Shown: in pieces, positions 23,107 through 23,817 of the stretch | Layout: each line of letters starts with the position of its first letter | Position numbering within the stretch: position 1 is the first letter of the stretch | Source of the DNA: Kiritimatiellaceae bacterium | GTDB lineage: Bacteria; Verrucomicrobiota; Kiritimatiellia; Kiritimatiellales; Pontiellaceae | DNA: 23,817 bases | Assembly: GCA_002691095.1 (NCBI GenBank) | Contig: NZGU01000006.1 | Location: forward strand, 26,361 to 50,177 | Reading direction: 5' to 3' | Translations under genes and position numbers: made by a program | Notes under the pieces: model-generated | Databases searched by the model: none | What the model was told of the DNA's origin: nothing | What the model saw: only the letters and a program-made list of their open reading frames with translations

Positions 23107-23817
23107 TTAGAGGTTGGCTTTGCTGTAATCCGGCGTGTTTTTAAAGGTGCGTATGGCAGGGGTTTCCGTGCCCACGGAAAGGGATTTTTGACCGGTCTCT
23201 AAGTTCTTGTGAATAGAGGCCTCGTCGTAGCGTTCGCCGTTGGCCAAATAGCTCCGATAGGTGAGCGTATCGCCATCGATATGGATCTGCTGAAAGAACT
23301 GTCCGTTTTCACCACGGCGATCATCGGTGAAGCCTCTGGCCGCATAGCGCTCGGCTTGATCGGTATTGGATGGATACTGCTTGGGACCGCTGACAGAGGT
23401 GATGACGAGGGTTTGAAACTGCTCGGGCTGATCGAGCTGCGGGAGCTGACCGCGCATATAGGAGTGGTCGTGCCCCTGCAGGAGTAGATCCACGTTATAG
23501 CGTTTAATGAGGTTGAGCCAGTCGGTCCGCAGCTCATCCGCAAAATAGACCCGCCCCGCTGGCGGGAAGAGCGGATGGTGGAAAGCGACGATCAGCCACT
23601 GCGCGCCCGGGCGTTTGAGCTGGGTTTCGAGCCACTCGGTCTGCTCTTCTTGGTGTTGGTTAGAGTTGAGCACAATCACGCGCGCCCCCTGATACTCCAC
23701 CGTATAGCACGTTTCGTGGAGGTTTTTGGGTAGCGATTTTTCAACATGCAGGTTGAACTGTGGCCGCCAGAGGATAGATTTCGTTTTTTCCCCCAAGGCA
23801 AGGAAGCTACCCACATA
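23107..23817 (-). CDS. Calcineurin-like (purple acid phosphatase type) metallophosphoesterase, N-terminus outside the window
   Basis: The C-terminal 236 or so residues of a metallophosphatase. Metal-ligand motifs of the second half of the fold are present: FHHP (about residue 78) and GHDHSY (about 114-119). The preceding strand ARVIVLNSN fits the usual core. The first-half motifs (GDxx and GNHD) must lie beyond the right edge. The frame is open through the last base, so a GTG near 23814 is more likely an internal Val than the start. The C-terminal 100 residues carry no motif I recognise. Location is probably secreted or periplasmic by analogy with the family, but the signal peptide is not in view. 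Confidence 0.9.
   Translation of the reverse strand, partial: YVGSFLALGEKTKSILWRPQFNLHVEKSLPKNLHETCYTVEYQGARVIVLNSNQHQEEQTEWLETQLKRPGAQWLIVAFHHPLFPPAGRVYFADELRTDWLNLIKRYNVDLLLQGHDHSYMRGQLPQLDQPEQFQTLVITSVSGPKQYPSNTDQAERYAARGFTDDRRGENGQFFQQIHIDGDTLTYRSYLANGERYDEASIHKNLETGQKSLSVGTETPAIRTFKNTPDYSKANL

Overview
The window looks like a chromosomal piece of a PVC-group bacterium, perhaps a Kiritimatiellota or Verrucomicrobiota relative. That placement is an inference. It rests on a secreted protein with an apparent SHD1-like N-terminus beside a membrane-anchored vWA protein, on GltD-type flavoproteins carrying ferredoxin tails, and on a b6-type Rieske/cytochrome b unit. No rRNA, tRNA, transposase or CRISPR array was seen.

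Layout. 32-250 (-): a cold-shock protein. 565-12097 (+): a tightly packed respiratory cluster in the order GltD-type NAD(P)H flavoprotein with two [4Fe-4S] sites, ccoS, Rieske protein, b6-type cytochrome b, pentaheme cytochrome c, diheme cytochrome c, ccoN, ccoO, a 47-residue single-helix protein, a short ccoG, a TauE/UreH-like membrane protein and ccoI. This is a whole quinol-to-oxygen chain plus its maturation factors, with an NAD(P)H-linked flavoprotein at its head. There is no ordinary cytochrome c1 and no ordinary ccoP. 12094-14435 (-): a vWA-domain membrane protein and a secreted acidic SHD1-like protein, overlapping by ATGA. 14538-14861 (+): a small three-helix membrane protein.

14961-18238 (+): ovoA and an overlapping PLP C-S lyase (probable ovoB), which together would give the core of ovothiol synthesis. 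18235-22966 (-): an operon of a second GltD-type flavoprotein with a ferredoxin tail, then the fused gamma-alpha and the beta subunits of a 2-oxoacid:ferredoxin oxidoreductase. 23107-23817 (-): the C-terminal part of a calcineurin-like phosphatase that runs off the window.

How the parts could work together (inference): the oxidoreductase makes low-potential electrons from 2-oxoacids, its flavoprotein exchanges them with NAD(P), and the paralogous flavoprotein at the head of the respiratory cluster could feed NAD(P)H electrons toward the bc complex and the high-affinity cbb3 oxidase. The thiol-histidine ovothiol could protect such oxygen-sensitive enzymes. The most unusual items are the composition of the respiratory cluster, a possible split CcoP, an APWY motif where cytochrome b normally has PEWY, and two convergent gene pairs whose stop codons share one TTAA.
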